NCBI RefSeq assembly: GCF_002310815.1
Contig: NZ_CP011032.1
Span: 1,776,001 to 1,840,000 of the forward strand
Direction of reading: 5' to 3'
DNA length: 64,000 nucleotides
Source of the DNA: Pseudoalteromonas tunicata
Lineage (GTDB): Bacteria; Pseudomonadota; Gammaproteobacteria; Enterobacterales; Alteromonadaceae
In this document: positions 25,256 to 34,741 of the stretch, one piece after another
Numbering within the stretch: position 1 is the stretch's first letter
How the letters are laid out: each line of letters begins with the position of its first letter
Made by a program: the position numbers and the translations under genes
Notes under the pieces: generated by a model
Seen by the model: only the letters and a program-made list of their open reading frames with translations
Database searches by the model: none
Told to the model about the DNA's origin: nothing

Positions 25256-26122
25256 ATGATTTTAACTTTAATAGGGATGTTGCTACTGTTTTGTGCCGTC
25301 ATGTTATTATTTAGTTTGATTGTAAGTAGTCTGGTTGAGCTGCTCCAAAAAATGCGCCATTGGCGACAAAAAAATCTTAGGTTAGGACTTACAGCACTGA
25401 GTTATAAAATTACTTCTTATGCTGAGCAGCATTTAACGCTTAATCAAGCAGAGGAAAATATTTGTTGGCAGCGAAACTTAGCTGACGTTTACCATCAGCT
25501 TCTAACCCCAATGATCCAAAATAATGGACATTCGTTTTTCCAATCATTAGGTTTTGAATACGCGAGAAGCGATATTAGTTTGCAAGAATTACAACAAGTT
25601 ACATTGATTTATGTAAAGAAAAATGTGGCATTAAGTTATGATGTCGAGCGCGATTTAAAAAACGAGATTAGTCTGAGTTTTGCTCGTTTAGAATTAGAAA
25701 TGAAAGGGCGCTATCGGCGTAAAACTCATGCCAGTGCATTACTTTTTTCATTCATTCTATCTTTTGTGATGCAGCTAAATGCATTTTCGCTATTAGAAAC
25801 GGGATATAAACAAAGCCTTGAATCTAGCGCCGAGGTTAATTTCCAAACCTTAGTTGCAGAATGTAAACTTTCAAAAGATTTTAAAGATGTTGAAATTGCA
25901 TGCCTAACAAACCACCTGATACAAGCTCAAGTTATTGAACTTACAATTTTTGCTAAAGGTGCGCACTATTATTACCCGCTAAAAGACGGGAGTTTAGACT
26001 GGAAAATACTGCTATCGCGCTTAGTGGGGATGTTTGTTTGCATTATTTTTATCTCTTTAGGAGCCCCATTTTGGTTTGAACGCTTAAAGAGTATTTACAG
26101 CTTACAAGAGAAAATAAAGTAA
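25256..26122 (+). CDS. Unrecognised membrane protein with 'LGAPFWF' C-terminal motif
   Basis: A 288-residue protein whose function I do not recognise. It has an N-terminal TM segment (about 4-28, followed by basic KMRHWRQKN), a cytoplasmic-looking helical region (about 40-155), a second TM segment (about 162-182), a loop of about 70 residues and a third TM segment (about 253-272) ending SLGAPFWFERLKSIYSL. The blocks 'MKGRYRRKTH' before TM2 and 'SLGAPFWF' at TM3 resemble, from memory, a broad uncharacterised family of membrane proteins with W/RYKRRTQ and LGAPFWFDLL motifs, here shortened. The next gene follows after 36 bp on the same strand, so the two are probably one operon. Confidence 0.7.
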   Translation: MILTLIGMLLLFCAVMLLFSLIVSSLVELLQKMRHWRQKNLRLGLTALSYKITSYAEQHLTLNQAEENICWQRNLADVYHQLLTPMIQNNGHSFFQSLGFEYARSDISLQELQQVTLIYVKKNVALSYDVERDLKNEISLSFARLELEMKGRYRRKTHASALLFSFILSFVMQLNAFSLLETGYKQSLESSAEVNFQTLVAECKLSKDFKDVEIACLTNHLIQAQVIELTIFAKGAHYYYPLKDGSLDWKILLSRLVGMFVCIIFISLGAPFWFERLKSIYSLQEKIK

Positions 26123-26158
26123 TTATTTGGCAATCAAAAGATACTTAAAAGGATCTTA

Positions 26159-27028
26159 ATGAATAAAGCATTTCTGTTTTTGTTTTGGCTCAATTTTATT
26201 AGTACTCAAGTCATGGCAATTTCAACAATAGAAACTGGATTAACTGAGTTTAAAAGTGTTTTTTTCATCTCTCGTTCTAATAATGAAGATGACAATGAAG
26301 TTTCGCCCATTGAAGAACAGCTTTTTATGTTGCTAAACGCCACGTTGGCCTCGTCAATCAATTTCGATAGTTACAAATCAAATCTTGAACGAGCCTTAAA
26401 ACTTATTGAATCAGAACCGGATCATTGTACTTACAACGTATTAAAAAGTGCCCAACGTGAACAAAAAATGATTTTTTCAGCTTATCCATCGAGTATTTTT
26501 CCAGAGCGCAAAATTCTGTTTATTGATCCAAAATTTAACTATTTGCCCCAGACAGTATCAATTGACGAATTAATTAAGGAACACAGTGTTGGCCTTGTTC
26601 CTTCTTATTATGGAGAGACTTTAACAGCTGAAGATCGACTTAACCCAAATTTAATCTTTATATCTGGTCTTGAGAATCATAATCAGCTTGTTCATATGCT
26701 ATTAAAAAAGCGTTTTGATTTTATTTTTGATTATCGAGCGACGGCGTTCGATTTTTTAAATGGACAAAAAACAACCTTGTATAGCCGAAATATCAGCGAT
26801 GTTGGGGCCTATCAGGCCGGATTTTTTGTCTGTAGCCGATCTGAACTAGGTCAGTATGTCATTTCGAAAATAAATGCCTTGTTTAAAACTGATCCTTTTA
26901 AACTGTTTATCAAAAAATTTCACTTTGAAGCGTTTGACCACGCACAAGCGCAAGAAGCATTAAATATTTATCAGCGTGACTTTAATTTACAGATCACACC
27001 GATAAAAAGCTCTGAGGAAACGAAGTAA
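26159..27028 (+). CDS. Periplasmic binding-protein-like protein (TIGR02285-like)
   Basis: A 289-residue protein with a signal peptide (about 1-20, ending VMA). Blocks such as 'CTYNVLKSAQREQKMIFSAY', 'VGLVPSYYGETL' and 'HMLLKKRFDFIFDYRATAFD' fit the solute-binding-like TIGR02285 group, which has a type II periplasmic binding fold without a known ligand. The acidic NNEDDNEVSPIEE near residue 40 is unusual. A good AGGA ribosome-binding site precedes the ATG. It lies 36 bp after the membrane protein, which may be its partner, but neither looks like a standard ABC transporter component. Confidence 0.65.
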   Translation: MNKAFLFLFWLNFISTQVMAISTIETGLTEFKSVFFISRSNNEDDNEVSPIEEQLFMLLNATLASSINFDSYKSNLERALKLIESEPDHCTYNVLKSAQREQKMIFSAYPSSIFPERKILFIDPKFNYLPQTVSIDELIKEHSVGLVPSYYGETLTAEDRLNPNLIFISGLENHNQLVHMLLKKRFDFIFDYRATAFDFLNGQKTTLYSRNISDVGAYQAGFFVCSRSELGQYVISKINALFKTDPFKLFIKKFHFEAFDHAQAQEALNIYQRDFNLQITPIKSSEETK

Positions 27029-27104
27029 TTTGCTCAATGTAGATTTTTTATTTTAGTTGTATGTATTTATAACCCATTGATATAACGAAAGGCGTTGATA
27101 GTTT

Positions 27105-27923
27105 ATGGCAGCAAATTTAGAGCCGGTAATAAAAAGCACCACAGATGCATTGATAAATACGCTTGTTGAGCGAAGAACCCTTGGCTTAAAGGGCCCATCA
27201 CTTAAACTTCCATCCTTATTATGTAATTTAACGAGTGCGTTTGAGTTGCAATCGGCGATGAGCGCAACTTGGTGTCAAACCCATCAGGATTCGGTCGCTG
27301 GATGGAAATGCCTATTACCGAGCGCAGAAAAACAAGTTGTGGCACCGATTTTTGCAAGCGAAGTCTATGATTTATCTTCTTTAAACCTAGATGTGCCCCC
27401 AATTGCTGTTTGGACAAATACGGGGACTGCACGGATAGAACCGGAATTAGTGTTTGTTTTTAACAAGCCTTTGCTCGCAGCGCAGTCAAATATCAGTAAT
27501 GATGACATCGATGCCGCAATAGGCTCTGTACATTTAGGTTTGGAGCTAATTGGTGGCCGCTTTGAACTGCCCGCAGAATGCAGTTTTTATGAGTTATTTG
27601 CAGATGGCTTATTTAATCAAGGTTTAGTGATAGGGCCTGCCATCGACATTAGTCAGCAAGGCCATGTGAGTGAATTGACCATAGCATTACAATGTGGTGA
27701 GCAACCCCCACAGATTATTAGCGGGCAACATCAAAATAATAACGCCAAAGCACCGCTTTACTGGCTGGTTAATTTTTTACATCAAAAAGGGATCAGTATC
27801 CAATCGGGCGATAGCATTATTACAGGCTCTTATGCTGGAGTACTTGATGTTCCCCTTGGTGAGAAAATATCTATTTCATATCAAGGATTAGGCGCCTTGA
27901 CGGTCACATTTTGCCAAAAGTAA
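27105..27923 (+). CDS. 2-keto-4-pentenoate hydratase-like protein (FAH superfamily)
   Basis: A 272-residue soluble protein of the MhpD/fumarylacetoacetate hydrolase fold. Metal-site glutamates are suggested by 'RIEPELVFVFNKPL' (about 110-122) and the 'GLELIGGRFELP' strand (about 146-157), and the C-terminal 'GDSIITGSYAGVLDVPLGEKISI' is typical of the family. Relatives hydrate 2-oxopent-4-enoate or decarboxylate 4-oxalocrotonate in aromatic breakdown, but no other such gene is near, so the reaction is uncertain. It follows the binding-like gene by 76 bp. Confidence 0.8.
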   Translation: MAANLEPVIKSTTDALINTLVERRTLGLKGPSLKLPSLLCNLTSAFELQSAMSATWCQTHQDSVAGWKCLLPSAEKQVVAPIFASEVYDLSSLNLDVPPIAVWTNTGTARIEPELVFVFNKPLLAAQSNISNDDIDAAIGSVHLGLELIGGRFELPAECSFYELFADGLFNQGLVIGPAIDISQQGHVSELTIALQCGEQPPQIISGQHQNNNAKAPLYWLVNFLHQKGISIQSGDSIITGSYAGVLDVPLGEKISISYQGLGALTVTFCQK

Positions 27924-27943
27924 GCCTCTAATATAAAGACCAA

Positions 27944-27977
27944 GATGCTAAGGCCTGGCAAAACAGGCCTTAGCATC
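27944..27977. terminator. Strong GC-rich hairpin between convergent genes, without a T-run
   Basis: GATGCTAAGGCCTG and CAGGCCTTAGCATC form a perfect 14-bp stem around a 6-base loop. It sits between the hydratase stop and the MscS-family stop, 2 bp from the latter. No T-run follows on either strand, so it may block exonucleases or RNA polymerase in both directions rather than act as a classical terminator. Confidence 0.6.
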
Positions 27978-27979
27978 AT

Positions 27980-29593
27980 CTACGCTTGAGCGTATGGCGC
28001 TACAGGCACTATTTTTGAGCCATGTTTTGCCACAATATCCATGATGTCATATTGTAATTGCTCAGCCGCTAATTGATATTTTGGTAAGCTGGTGGTCGCC
28101 AAATAAGCAAAAATATTGACCTCTAAGCCATGTAAACCAAAACCCTTAAATGTCACTCGCAGTGGGCTTTTGTCGACCAACTCATGCGCTTCAAACACTG
28201 TTTTAATGTCTTCGGTGATGGCTTTTAATTGTGCCGAGGTTGTCGCGTAATCAAGACGAATATCACTTTTAAAACGAATTTTTTCACGCTCAGAAATATT
28301 TTCAATCTCCATTTCGGCTAATTTCGCATTTGGTACATGGATCACTGAGCGATCTAATGTTCTTATTCGGGTGCAGCGTAAACCAATTTCTTCAACCGTG
28401 CCTCGCATCCCTCCAAAATTACATAAATTACCTACTTTTATTGGCGCAGCTGAATAAAGTGTCATGGTACCAATCAGGTTTTCGATAGATTGCTTCGATG
28501 CTAATGCGATGGCAATGCCACCAATGCCCATACCCGCTAAAATCGCACTGGCATTAAACCCTAAATGCTCAAGCCAAATTAAAATGGCTAAAATTAATAG
28601 CACGACTTTGACAAAATTGATTAGAGGCCGAAGTAGAGAAGCCCCTTGTTTATTTCCTTTACTTATTAGATGTTCTCGTAACATGTGTTGGAATAAACTG
28701 ATCAAAGACCAGACTAGCCACATTATGGTTAGTACAAAAAGTACGCCAGTATTGACCAATTCAGTAGCAAGAGCCGACAAGGTAGTATTGGCAAGCCATG
28801 CTCTATCAATTAACAAGGTTAAAAATAAGCGAAGCGGGCCCGTAATAATAGCGGCGATGTGTTGTTTGAATTGATATTGACTACGAAGTAACAACCACTT
28901 AAATAACCAAGTCACCGGCAGAGTGATAATAAATGCACTGACAAAGTAACTCAGTAGCAGCGCCCATTCCCATAAATTTATTTTAAATAAATAGCCATCG
29001 GGCACGTAGCGAATAAACCACTCGACAATAGGGCTATAGCCTAATTCTTGATATAGCTTGGGTACTTTTGATAACGTTGCATTAGAGATTTTCCAAATTG
29101 TGCCAAGTTGTTGATCGGGTACTTTTTGTAGCCATAGTGTCACTGCGTGGCCATTGACTTCTATTTGGCCAAATAAGTCACGATATTCTGGCTGTTGATC
29201 ATTAAGCATGCCATTAGGAGAATCACTGATATCTTCTAAATTTATCCAAATATTACGTTCTAAAATGGCGTGTAATTGTTGGGCATACTCAGTGTCTGAT
29301 TGATTCAACTTGTTTTCGGCTAAATAACGTAAATCAAGGTACAAAGCAGCAAGCTGGTAGTCTCGTTTGATTGCAGCATTAATGAATCCTGCTAACGCTC
29401 CACGTGGTGTATCTCGATGAAGTTGGTCCTGGTAGGCATATTGTGTAGGCGCTACGGCCTGTAAAGCTGGTGCATCGGTCTGATTTTGTGCCTGCATCGT
29501 GACCAAGGTATTGTAGGATGTTGCTTCAGAATTAAATCCTGGCAGTGCAAGCAGTAAAAAAGCAATAATCACAATAGTGTTTTTGAATACCAT
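27980..29593 (-). CDS. MscS-family mechanosensitive ion channel
   Basis: A 537-residue protein with a signal-like N-terminus (about 1-24), a periplasmic domain of about 170 residues, four to five TM segments (about 205-365), and the MscS core. The pore helix and beta domain are visible in 'ILAGMGIGGIAIALASKQSIENLIGTM' (about 355-381) and 'GTVEEIGLRCTRIRTLDRSVIHVPNAKLAEMEIENIS'. A C-terminal alpha-beta domain completes the family layout. It probably releases solutes on hypo-osmotic shock. It is longer than E. coli MscS (286) because of the N-terminal addition, closer to the YbdG/YnaI-type paralogues. Confidence 0.88.
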   Translation of the reverse strand: MVFKNTIVIIAFLLLALPGFNSEATSYNTLVTMQAQNQTDAPALQAVAPTQYAYQDQLHRDTPRGALAGFINAAIKRDYQLAALYLDLRYLAENKLNQSDTEYAQQLHAILERNIWINLEDISDSPNGMLNDQQPEYRDLFGQIEVNGHAVTLWLQKVPDQQLGTIWKISNATLSKVPKLYQELGYSPIVEWFIRYVPDGYLFKINLWEWALLLSYFVSAFIITLPVTWLFKWLLLRSQYQFKQHIAAIITGPLRLFLTLLIDRAWLANTTLSALATELVNTGVLFVLTIMWLVWSLISLFQHMLREHLISKGNKQGASLLRPLINFVKVVLLILAILIWLEHLGFNASAILAGMGIGGIAIALASKQSIENLIGTMTLYSAAPIKVGNLCNFGGMRGTVEEIGLRCTRIRTLDRSVIHVPNAKLAEMEIENISEREKIRFKSDIRLDYATTSAQLKAITEDIKTVFEAHELVDKSPLRVTFKGFGLHGLEVNIFAYLATTSLPKYQLAAEQLQYDIMDIVAKHGSKIVPVAPYAQA

Positions 29594-29721
29594 GGTAAGT
29601 TTCTTTATTTTCTCAATAATAAGCGCGACAGGATTTTAGCATTGGGCGATGAAATTGGTAGCAAAATTAAATTGTATTTATTAGAACCAACAAGTGTTTG
29701 GATCAATGATGTATTTGTTAG

Positions 29722-29749
29722 GCGACAAATCAATGTAGTTGCGTATAAT
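29722..29749 (+). promoter_or_regulatory. Candidate sigma-70 promoter of helD
   Basis: GCGACA (29722-29727) and a perfect TATAAT (29744-29749) are 16 bases apart. Transcription would start about 20 bases before the ATG at 29776. Confidence 0.5.
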
Positions 29750-29775
29750 CTCGCGTTTTATCCCTTATTAAAATT

Positions 29776-31899
29776 ATGCTTGCAGTCAGTACAGAGCCTA
29801 AAATAACCAGTCATCAGCTTGTCAGTTTGTTGCAAAAAAATAATCGGGTTATCACTTACAACAGCATGACAGTGACAATCTTACAAGGCAACCAATCGCA
29901 AACGATTGCATGGTGTGACATCATTAAGCCTATAACTCTTAAAACCAGTTGGTTTGGAGGGCGTTTAACTTTAGTAACAGCAGCACAAACCTTTAGTTTT
30001 AAATGGTTACGATATGACTCAGAGCAAACACATCAGCAAGCTTTGCTAGACTGTTGGATTAATATTCATCAGATAAAGTTAAACACATCGCTTAGAGATA
30101 TTACGCAACAACTGACAAAACGGTATTTTAAAAGCAGCGAAAAACCATCTTTAGAACATAAAATTAGCCAGTTAGCGAGTACTTGGCTTGGGCTCGCTGA
30201 CAAGATGACTCTGTCGCAAGACATTGTTGCAAGCATTAAACAGCTTGATACGCTTTACCCTCTGGATGAGCAGAAAACTCGTCAATTTCGAGCCTATTTT
30301 GTCCAAAATGAGCTTACTCGATACAAATTGTTTTTTGACAAGCAAAACAGCCATCCTATGACACCTAAACAACGCCAAGCATGTGTAATAAATGATGATA
30401 ATAATCTGGTTTTAGCGGGTGCTGGCAGTGGTAAAACAAGTGTGATGGTTGGGCGGGTTGGTTATTTATTACAAAGCGGTCTTGCAAAACCTTCCCAAAT
30501 ATTAATGCTCGCTTATGGTAAAGATGCCGCACAAGAAATGGATCTACGACTTAAAAATTCTTTGCAACGTCATGATATTAAATGCGCGACATTTCATAGC
30601 TTAGCACTTAGTATCATCAACCAAGTGCAAGGGGTTATGCCAAACATTAGTGTTTTTGCAACCGATGCAGCTACAAGAAAATCATGGTTAACAGAACAGT
30701 TTCATTATTTAATTAATCGACAATTAAGTTATAAAAAACAGGTAATAGATTTACTTAACCAAGTAAATATGGAGGCTAAAAAGAGTTTTTCTCACAAAAC
30801 CACTATTGACCAATTGCTGAGTCACAGCGATTTTGTAAATTTACAAACCCATGTACTGGGCTTATTTGATCTGATCCGCTCAGCTGCGAGCGCGCTTTCT
30901 GGCGTACCTCAGTATTTTGATGATAAATGCACACAAGCTACCCTCGAGCATTATTTCATGCTGGTAAAACCTTTAATAGATGCTTATCAGAGCAAACTGC
31001 ATCAACAACAGGCAGTTGATTTTGATGATATGATTTTTCAAGCGCACAACATGATACACACAGGTAAATTTAAAGCACCTTGGTTGCATATTCTAGTTGA
31101 CGAATTTCAAGATATTTCAGAGCCTAGGGCACAGTTACTAAAAGCGCTCAGAGACAATACTCACGGTAGTGTTTTGTTTGCAGTTGGAGATGATTGGCAA
31201 TCAATTTATCGTTTTAGCGGCTCAAATCATCATTTTATTACACAATTCCAGCGTTATTTTGGTGCAAGTTGTACGGTTAATCTAGACCAAACATTTCGCT
31301 TTAATAATAAAATAGCTGAAGTAGCGAATCGATTTGTTATGCAAAATCCTGCTCAGATGAAAAAAGAACTTAACTCTAAAGTAATTCAATCGCATAGTTC
31401 CGTCACCATCATCACAGATTTTAATACTGAAAAGCAAAATGCTAACGTACAAGCCATTATTGATGCGCTGAGCTTTATTGATAAAACACAGAAAGCAAGT
31501 GTGTATATATTAGCGCGTTTTAGTTTCTTGCTACCAAACGCAGCGCAAATGGGTCTGTTAACACAACGTTTTAAACACCTTATAATTGAAAGTTATACTG
31601 TGCACAGTAGTAAAGGAAAAGAAGCTGATTATGTGATACTGGTAGGCCTGAGTGAAGGGAAATACGGTTTTCCGGCTAAACAAAATCACAACCTGATCTT
31701 TGATGCCTTTTTACCACCACAAGATGATTATTTGTTTGCCGAAGAACGGCGTTTATTTTACGTTGCGCTTACTCGAGCCAAAAAACATGTGTATTTAATT
31801 ATACCAAGCTCTGGGATCAGTGAATTTGTACTTGAATTAATCAACAATCAATATGATATCGCTCTTGATAAACAGGCGATCAGCCTAGCGCACACCTAG
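29776..31899 (+). CDS. helD: DNA helicase IV (UvrD/Rep superfamily 1)
   Basis: A 707-residue protein. An N-terminal domain of about 190 residues ('SQTIAWCDIIKPITLKTSWFGG') is of the helicase IV type, followed by an SF1A motor. Walker A is LAGAGSGKTSVMVGR (about 213), Walker B is LVDEFQDIS (about 440), motif III is AVGDDWQSIYRFSGS, motif V is HSSKGKEADYVILVGL and motif VI is ERRLFYVALTRAKKH. It should unwind DNA 3' to 5' with a minor recombination role, as in E. coli. It is a single gene with its own likely promoter. Confidence 0.9.
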   Translation: MLAVSTEPKITSHQLVSLLQKNNRVITYNSMTVTILQGNQSQTIAWCDIIKPITLKTSWFGGRLTLVTAAQTFSFKWLRYDSEQTHQQALLDCWINIHQIKLNTSLRDITQQLTKRYFKSSEKPSLEHKISQLASTWLGLADKMTLSQDIVASIKQLDTLYPLDEQKTRQFRAYFVQNELTRYKLFFDKQNSHPMTPKQRQACVINDDNNLVLAGAGSGKTSVMVGRVGYLLQSGLAKPSQILMLAYGKDAAQEMDLRLKNSLQRHDIKCATFHSLALSIINQVQGVMPNISVFATDAATRKSWLTEQFHYLINRQLSYKKQVIDLLNQVNMEAKKSFSHKTTIDQLLSHSDFVNLQTHVLGLFDLIRSAASALSGVPQYFDDKCTQATLEHYFMLVKPLIDAYQSKLHQQQAVDFDDMIFQAHNMIHTGKFKAPWLHILVDEFQDISEPRAQLLKALRDNTHGSVLFAVGDDWQSIYRFSGSNHHFITQFQRYFGASCTVNLDQTFRFNNKIAEVANRFVMQNPAQMKKELNSKVIQSHSSVTIITDFNTEKQNANVQAIIDALSFIDKTQKASVYILARFSFLLPNAAQMGLLTQRFKHLIIESYTVHSSKGKEADYVILVGLSEGKYGFPAKQNHNLIFDAFLPPQDDYLFAEERRLFYVALTRAKKHVYLIIPSSGISEFVLELINNQYDIALDKQAISLAHT

Positions 31900-32005
31900 C
31901 AGACGTACACTTAAGCACCTGTTCAATATGCAGACCAAAATATAAACTTACATTTTTGCAGAAATATCCTATTTTTATAAAAGAATTCAATGTTAAGGCG
32001 AGTGC

Positions 32006-33589
32006 ATGTCACTTCAGCGATTCTCTTATTTAGCTGCACTATTTTTATTTTGTTTAGTAAGTGTGATGCTACTCAGCTATCGTTACTTCTTTAGCCTTCC
32101 TGCAATTGAAACGTTTATTACTGCCTATCAAAACCGTGAGTTATCGACATTAAAGTTAGCTTTAGATAAAGAAATGAGTTTCTTAAGCATCATTAATCAT
32201 GATTATGCAGTTTGGAATGACAGTTATACCTTTATGCAAAATAGTAATGAAGATTTTATTATCGATAATTTACAGGACGATACTTTTCGTTCTCTAAAAA
32301 TAGATGGCATTTATTTTTATGATTTAAATTATCAGTCTCATTTTGCTAAAGGTTATGATTATAAAACGCGAACAAGTTTTAAAATTCCTGAGCTCGATTT
32401 AATCTCTAATCCCAGCAATCAAAATATACTACCTTATAGAAAAAAAGATCATAGCGGACATGTATCAGGCTTTATTACCACCTCTGAAGGCCCCATGATG
32501 TTTTCGTCGTCAATGGTGCGCTATTCAAATCAATCTGACAAAGATGTAGGTGCATTATTATTTATCCGTAAATTACGCCCCAACTTATTTGTTACGTTAG
32601 CTGAACTCTCACAACTTAAATTAACTGCATCTTTTATATCAAATGCTAATAGAAATAAGCATTATTTAGCGTTAAAAGGTAGCTTACAAGGTGAAAAAGT
32701 TGCCAAGCAGCGAGAACGTATTTTGCTTGACCATATGGGGAAACCGATTGTTTTATTGACTATTGAGCATAACTTTAGCGGGGTTCCGAAGTTAATCAAT
32801 CGAGATGCTTTATTGACCTTAGCATTACTTGGCTTGGTTTGTTTTAGCATTTCATTATTTGTTCGTTATTACTTAGTTGAACCAGCAAGCAGAGGTGTTC
32901 GTGCTATTAATGAGATGCTGTTAGCTAATAAGTTGGTAAAACTAACAGCACAGAGAAAGTTTACGGAGATAAAACAGCTGGTAAATGATTTTAATTTGTT
33001 GGTTGATAAAATAAATCAACAAAAAAGAATGCTAGAAAAACTTTCACTCGTTGATGCACTTACAGGTATTTCAAATCGCAGAGCCTTCGATACTACTTTT
33101 GAGTTAGCATGTCAAAATGCGGCGCGTAGTCAATCTAAAGTTGGGCTTATTTTATGTGATATTGATTATTTTAAACCTTACAATGATTTTTATGGGCATC
33201 AAAAAGGAGATGAGACCTTAACAGCTGTTGCACAAGGACTAGCAGTAACTATAACCCGCAGTACTGATTTAGCAGCCCGATACGGAGGTGAGGAATTTGT
33301 AGTCCTGCTCAGTCATAGCTCTGAAGATGAAATAATTTTGATTGCAGAGAAAATACAGATAGCAATAAAAACGCTTGCGATAGTACATCAAAAATCTGCT
33401 GTTGCGGATCATGTCACTTTAAGTATGGGGACAGCTTTGCTTAATTTTAATAATAAAAAAACAGGGCAATGTAAAAAGCATTTATTAAAACAGGCAGATG
33501 AAGCACTTTATAAAGCGAAAAAAGCCGGACGTAATCAAGTATGTCATTCTTTTTTAGCCACTGATGTAAAAATTGATAGTGCAGAGTGA
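32006..33589 (+). CDS. CHASE4-type sensor diguanylate cyclase
   Basis: A 527-residue inner-membrane protein: TM1 (about 8-28), a periplasmic CHASE4-like sensor (about 40-265, containing 'INHDYAVWNDSYTFMQ'), TM2 (about 269-290), a short HAMP-like linker (about 300-335) and a GGDEF domain (about 345-515). The domain opens LTGISNRRAFD, the active site is GGEEF (427-431), and the inhibitory site RSTD (418-421) lies exactly five residues before it, so product feedback is likely. It should make cyclic di-GMP in response to an unknown periplasmic signal. It lies 106 bp after helD; no EAL domain. Confidence 0.92.
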   Translation: MSLQRFSYLAALFLFCLVSVMLLSYRYFFSLPAIETFITAYQNRELSTLKLALDKEMSFLSIINHDYAVWNDSYTFMQNSNEDFIIDNLQDDTFRSLKIDGIYFYDLNYQSHFAKGYDYKTRTSFKIPELDLISNPSNQNILPYRKKDHSGHVSGFITTSEGPMMFSSSMVRYSNQSDKDVGALLFIRKLRPNLFVTLAELSQLKLTASFISNANRNKHYLALKGSLQGEKVAKQRERILLDHMGKPIVLLTIEHNFSGVPKLINRDALLTLALLGLVCFSISLFVRYYLVEPASRGVRAINEMLLANKLVKLTAQRKFTEIKQLVNDFNLLVDKINQQKRMLEKLSLVDALTGISNRRAFDTTFELACQNAARSQSKVGLILCDIDYFKPYNDFYGHQKGDETLTAVAQGLAVTITRSTDLAARYGGEEFVVLLSHSSEDEIILIAEKIQIAIKTLAIVHQKSAVADHVTLSMGTALLNFNNKKTGQCKKHLLKQADEALYKAKKAGRNQVCHSFLATDVKIDSAE

Positions 33590-33621
33590 ATCTATAAAAA
33601 AGACTCAATAAAAGAGAGTAA

Positions 33622-33651
33622 ATAAAAAAGCCAGTTGCAAGGCAGCTGGCT
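33622..33651 (-). terminator. Rho-independent terminator of the infA operon
   Basis: On the minus strand AGCCAGCTGC-CTT-GCAACTGGCT forms a 10-bp stem with one G-U pair, followed by TTTTTTATTT. It lies about 76 bp beyond the infA stop and faces the convergent cyclase gene. Confidence 0.82.
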
Positions 33652-33727
33652 CACTATAAACCGTCAGTCTAATTTGAACCTTTATTAATCATTTAGCCGA
33701 AGCTAAGAAGGATCAATTCTTAGGTGC

Positions 33728-34036
<309 letters not shown>

Positions 34037-34741
34037 TTAATTGTCTTGCCAGTGGTCAAAAGTGAATATTTGATGCGGCTTATACTGATTTTTGTAATTC
34101 ATTTTTGCACATTCATCAATTTGAAAGCCTAAATACAAGTACGCTTTGGACATTTGTTGGCAAAGTTTTATCTGTTCCATGATCATGATAGCGCCAAGTC
34201 CAGCTTGCTGGTGTTCGGGATCAAAGAAGGTGTAAATGGCAGACATTGCATTAGGTAGCTGATCAGTCACTGCAACTGCAATTAGTTTATCCTCACACCA
34301 CAACTCAATATAGGTAATGGGTAACCAGCTACAAAGCAAAAAGCTCTCATATTGTTTTTTATCTGGCGGGTACATCGAGCCATCGTTATGTCGAACTCTG
34401 ATATAACGATCGTAAAGCGTAAAATATTCATCTTTGACGATATGACTATATTTGACTTGATAATGATTTTTTGCGTAATTAATCTTTCTTTTTTGCGACT
34501 TTGAAGGCGAGAATAGGGAGCATAAAACGCGAAGAGGTTTACATTTTTGGCAACTGGGGCAGTGTGGGCGATAAACCTGATCGCCACTTCTGCGAAATCC
34601 CATTGCAAGCAATTGCTCAAAATAAATTGGGTTAAAGCAAATTTCGTCCATTGCAACGAGTAATTGCTCATTTTGCTCTGGTAAATAACTACAAGGGAGT
34701 GGTTGGCTTAAACCGAGTCGAATAGGTATTTTAGTATTCAT
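34037..34741 (-). CDS. bpt: Aspartate/glutamate leucyltransferase (Bpt, formerly Ate)
   Basis: A 234-residue aminoacyl-tRNA-protein transferase. The N-terminal ATE domain has 'LPCSYLPEQNEQ' and the cysteine cluster HCPSCQKCKPLRV; the C-terminal part has 'RHNDGSMYPPDKKQYESFLL' and 'YLYLGFQIDECAKMNYKNQYKP'. In Vibrio-type bacteria Bpt adds leucine to proteins that begin with Asp or Glu, creating a ClpS-recognised N-degron. E. coli lacks it. The gene overlaps aat by 11 bp; aat lies upstream in the same operon. Confidence 0.93.
   Translation of the reverse strand: MNTKIPIRLGLSQPLPCSYLPEQNEQLLVAMDEICFNPIYFEQLLAMGFRRSGDQVYRPHCPSCQKCKPLRVLCSLFSPSKSQKRKINYAKNHYQVKYSHIVKDEYFTLYDRYIRVRHNDGSMYPPDKKQYESFLLCSWLPITYIELWCEDKLIAVAVTDQLPNAMSAIYTFFDPEHQQAGLGAIMIMEQIKLCQQMSKAYLYLGFQIDECAKMNYKNQYKPHQIFTFDHWQDN

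Noticed and set aside
28464..28874. 136-codon plus-strand frame within the MscS-family gene
   Set aside because: It lies opposite a conserved membrane-channel core; its length is explained by the biased codon use of the real gene.
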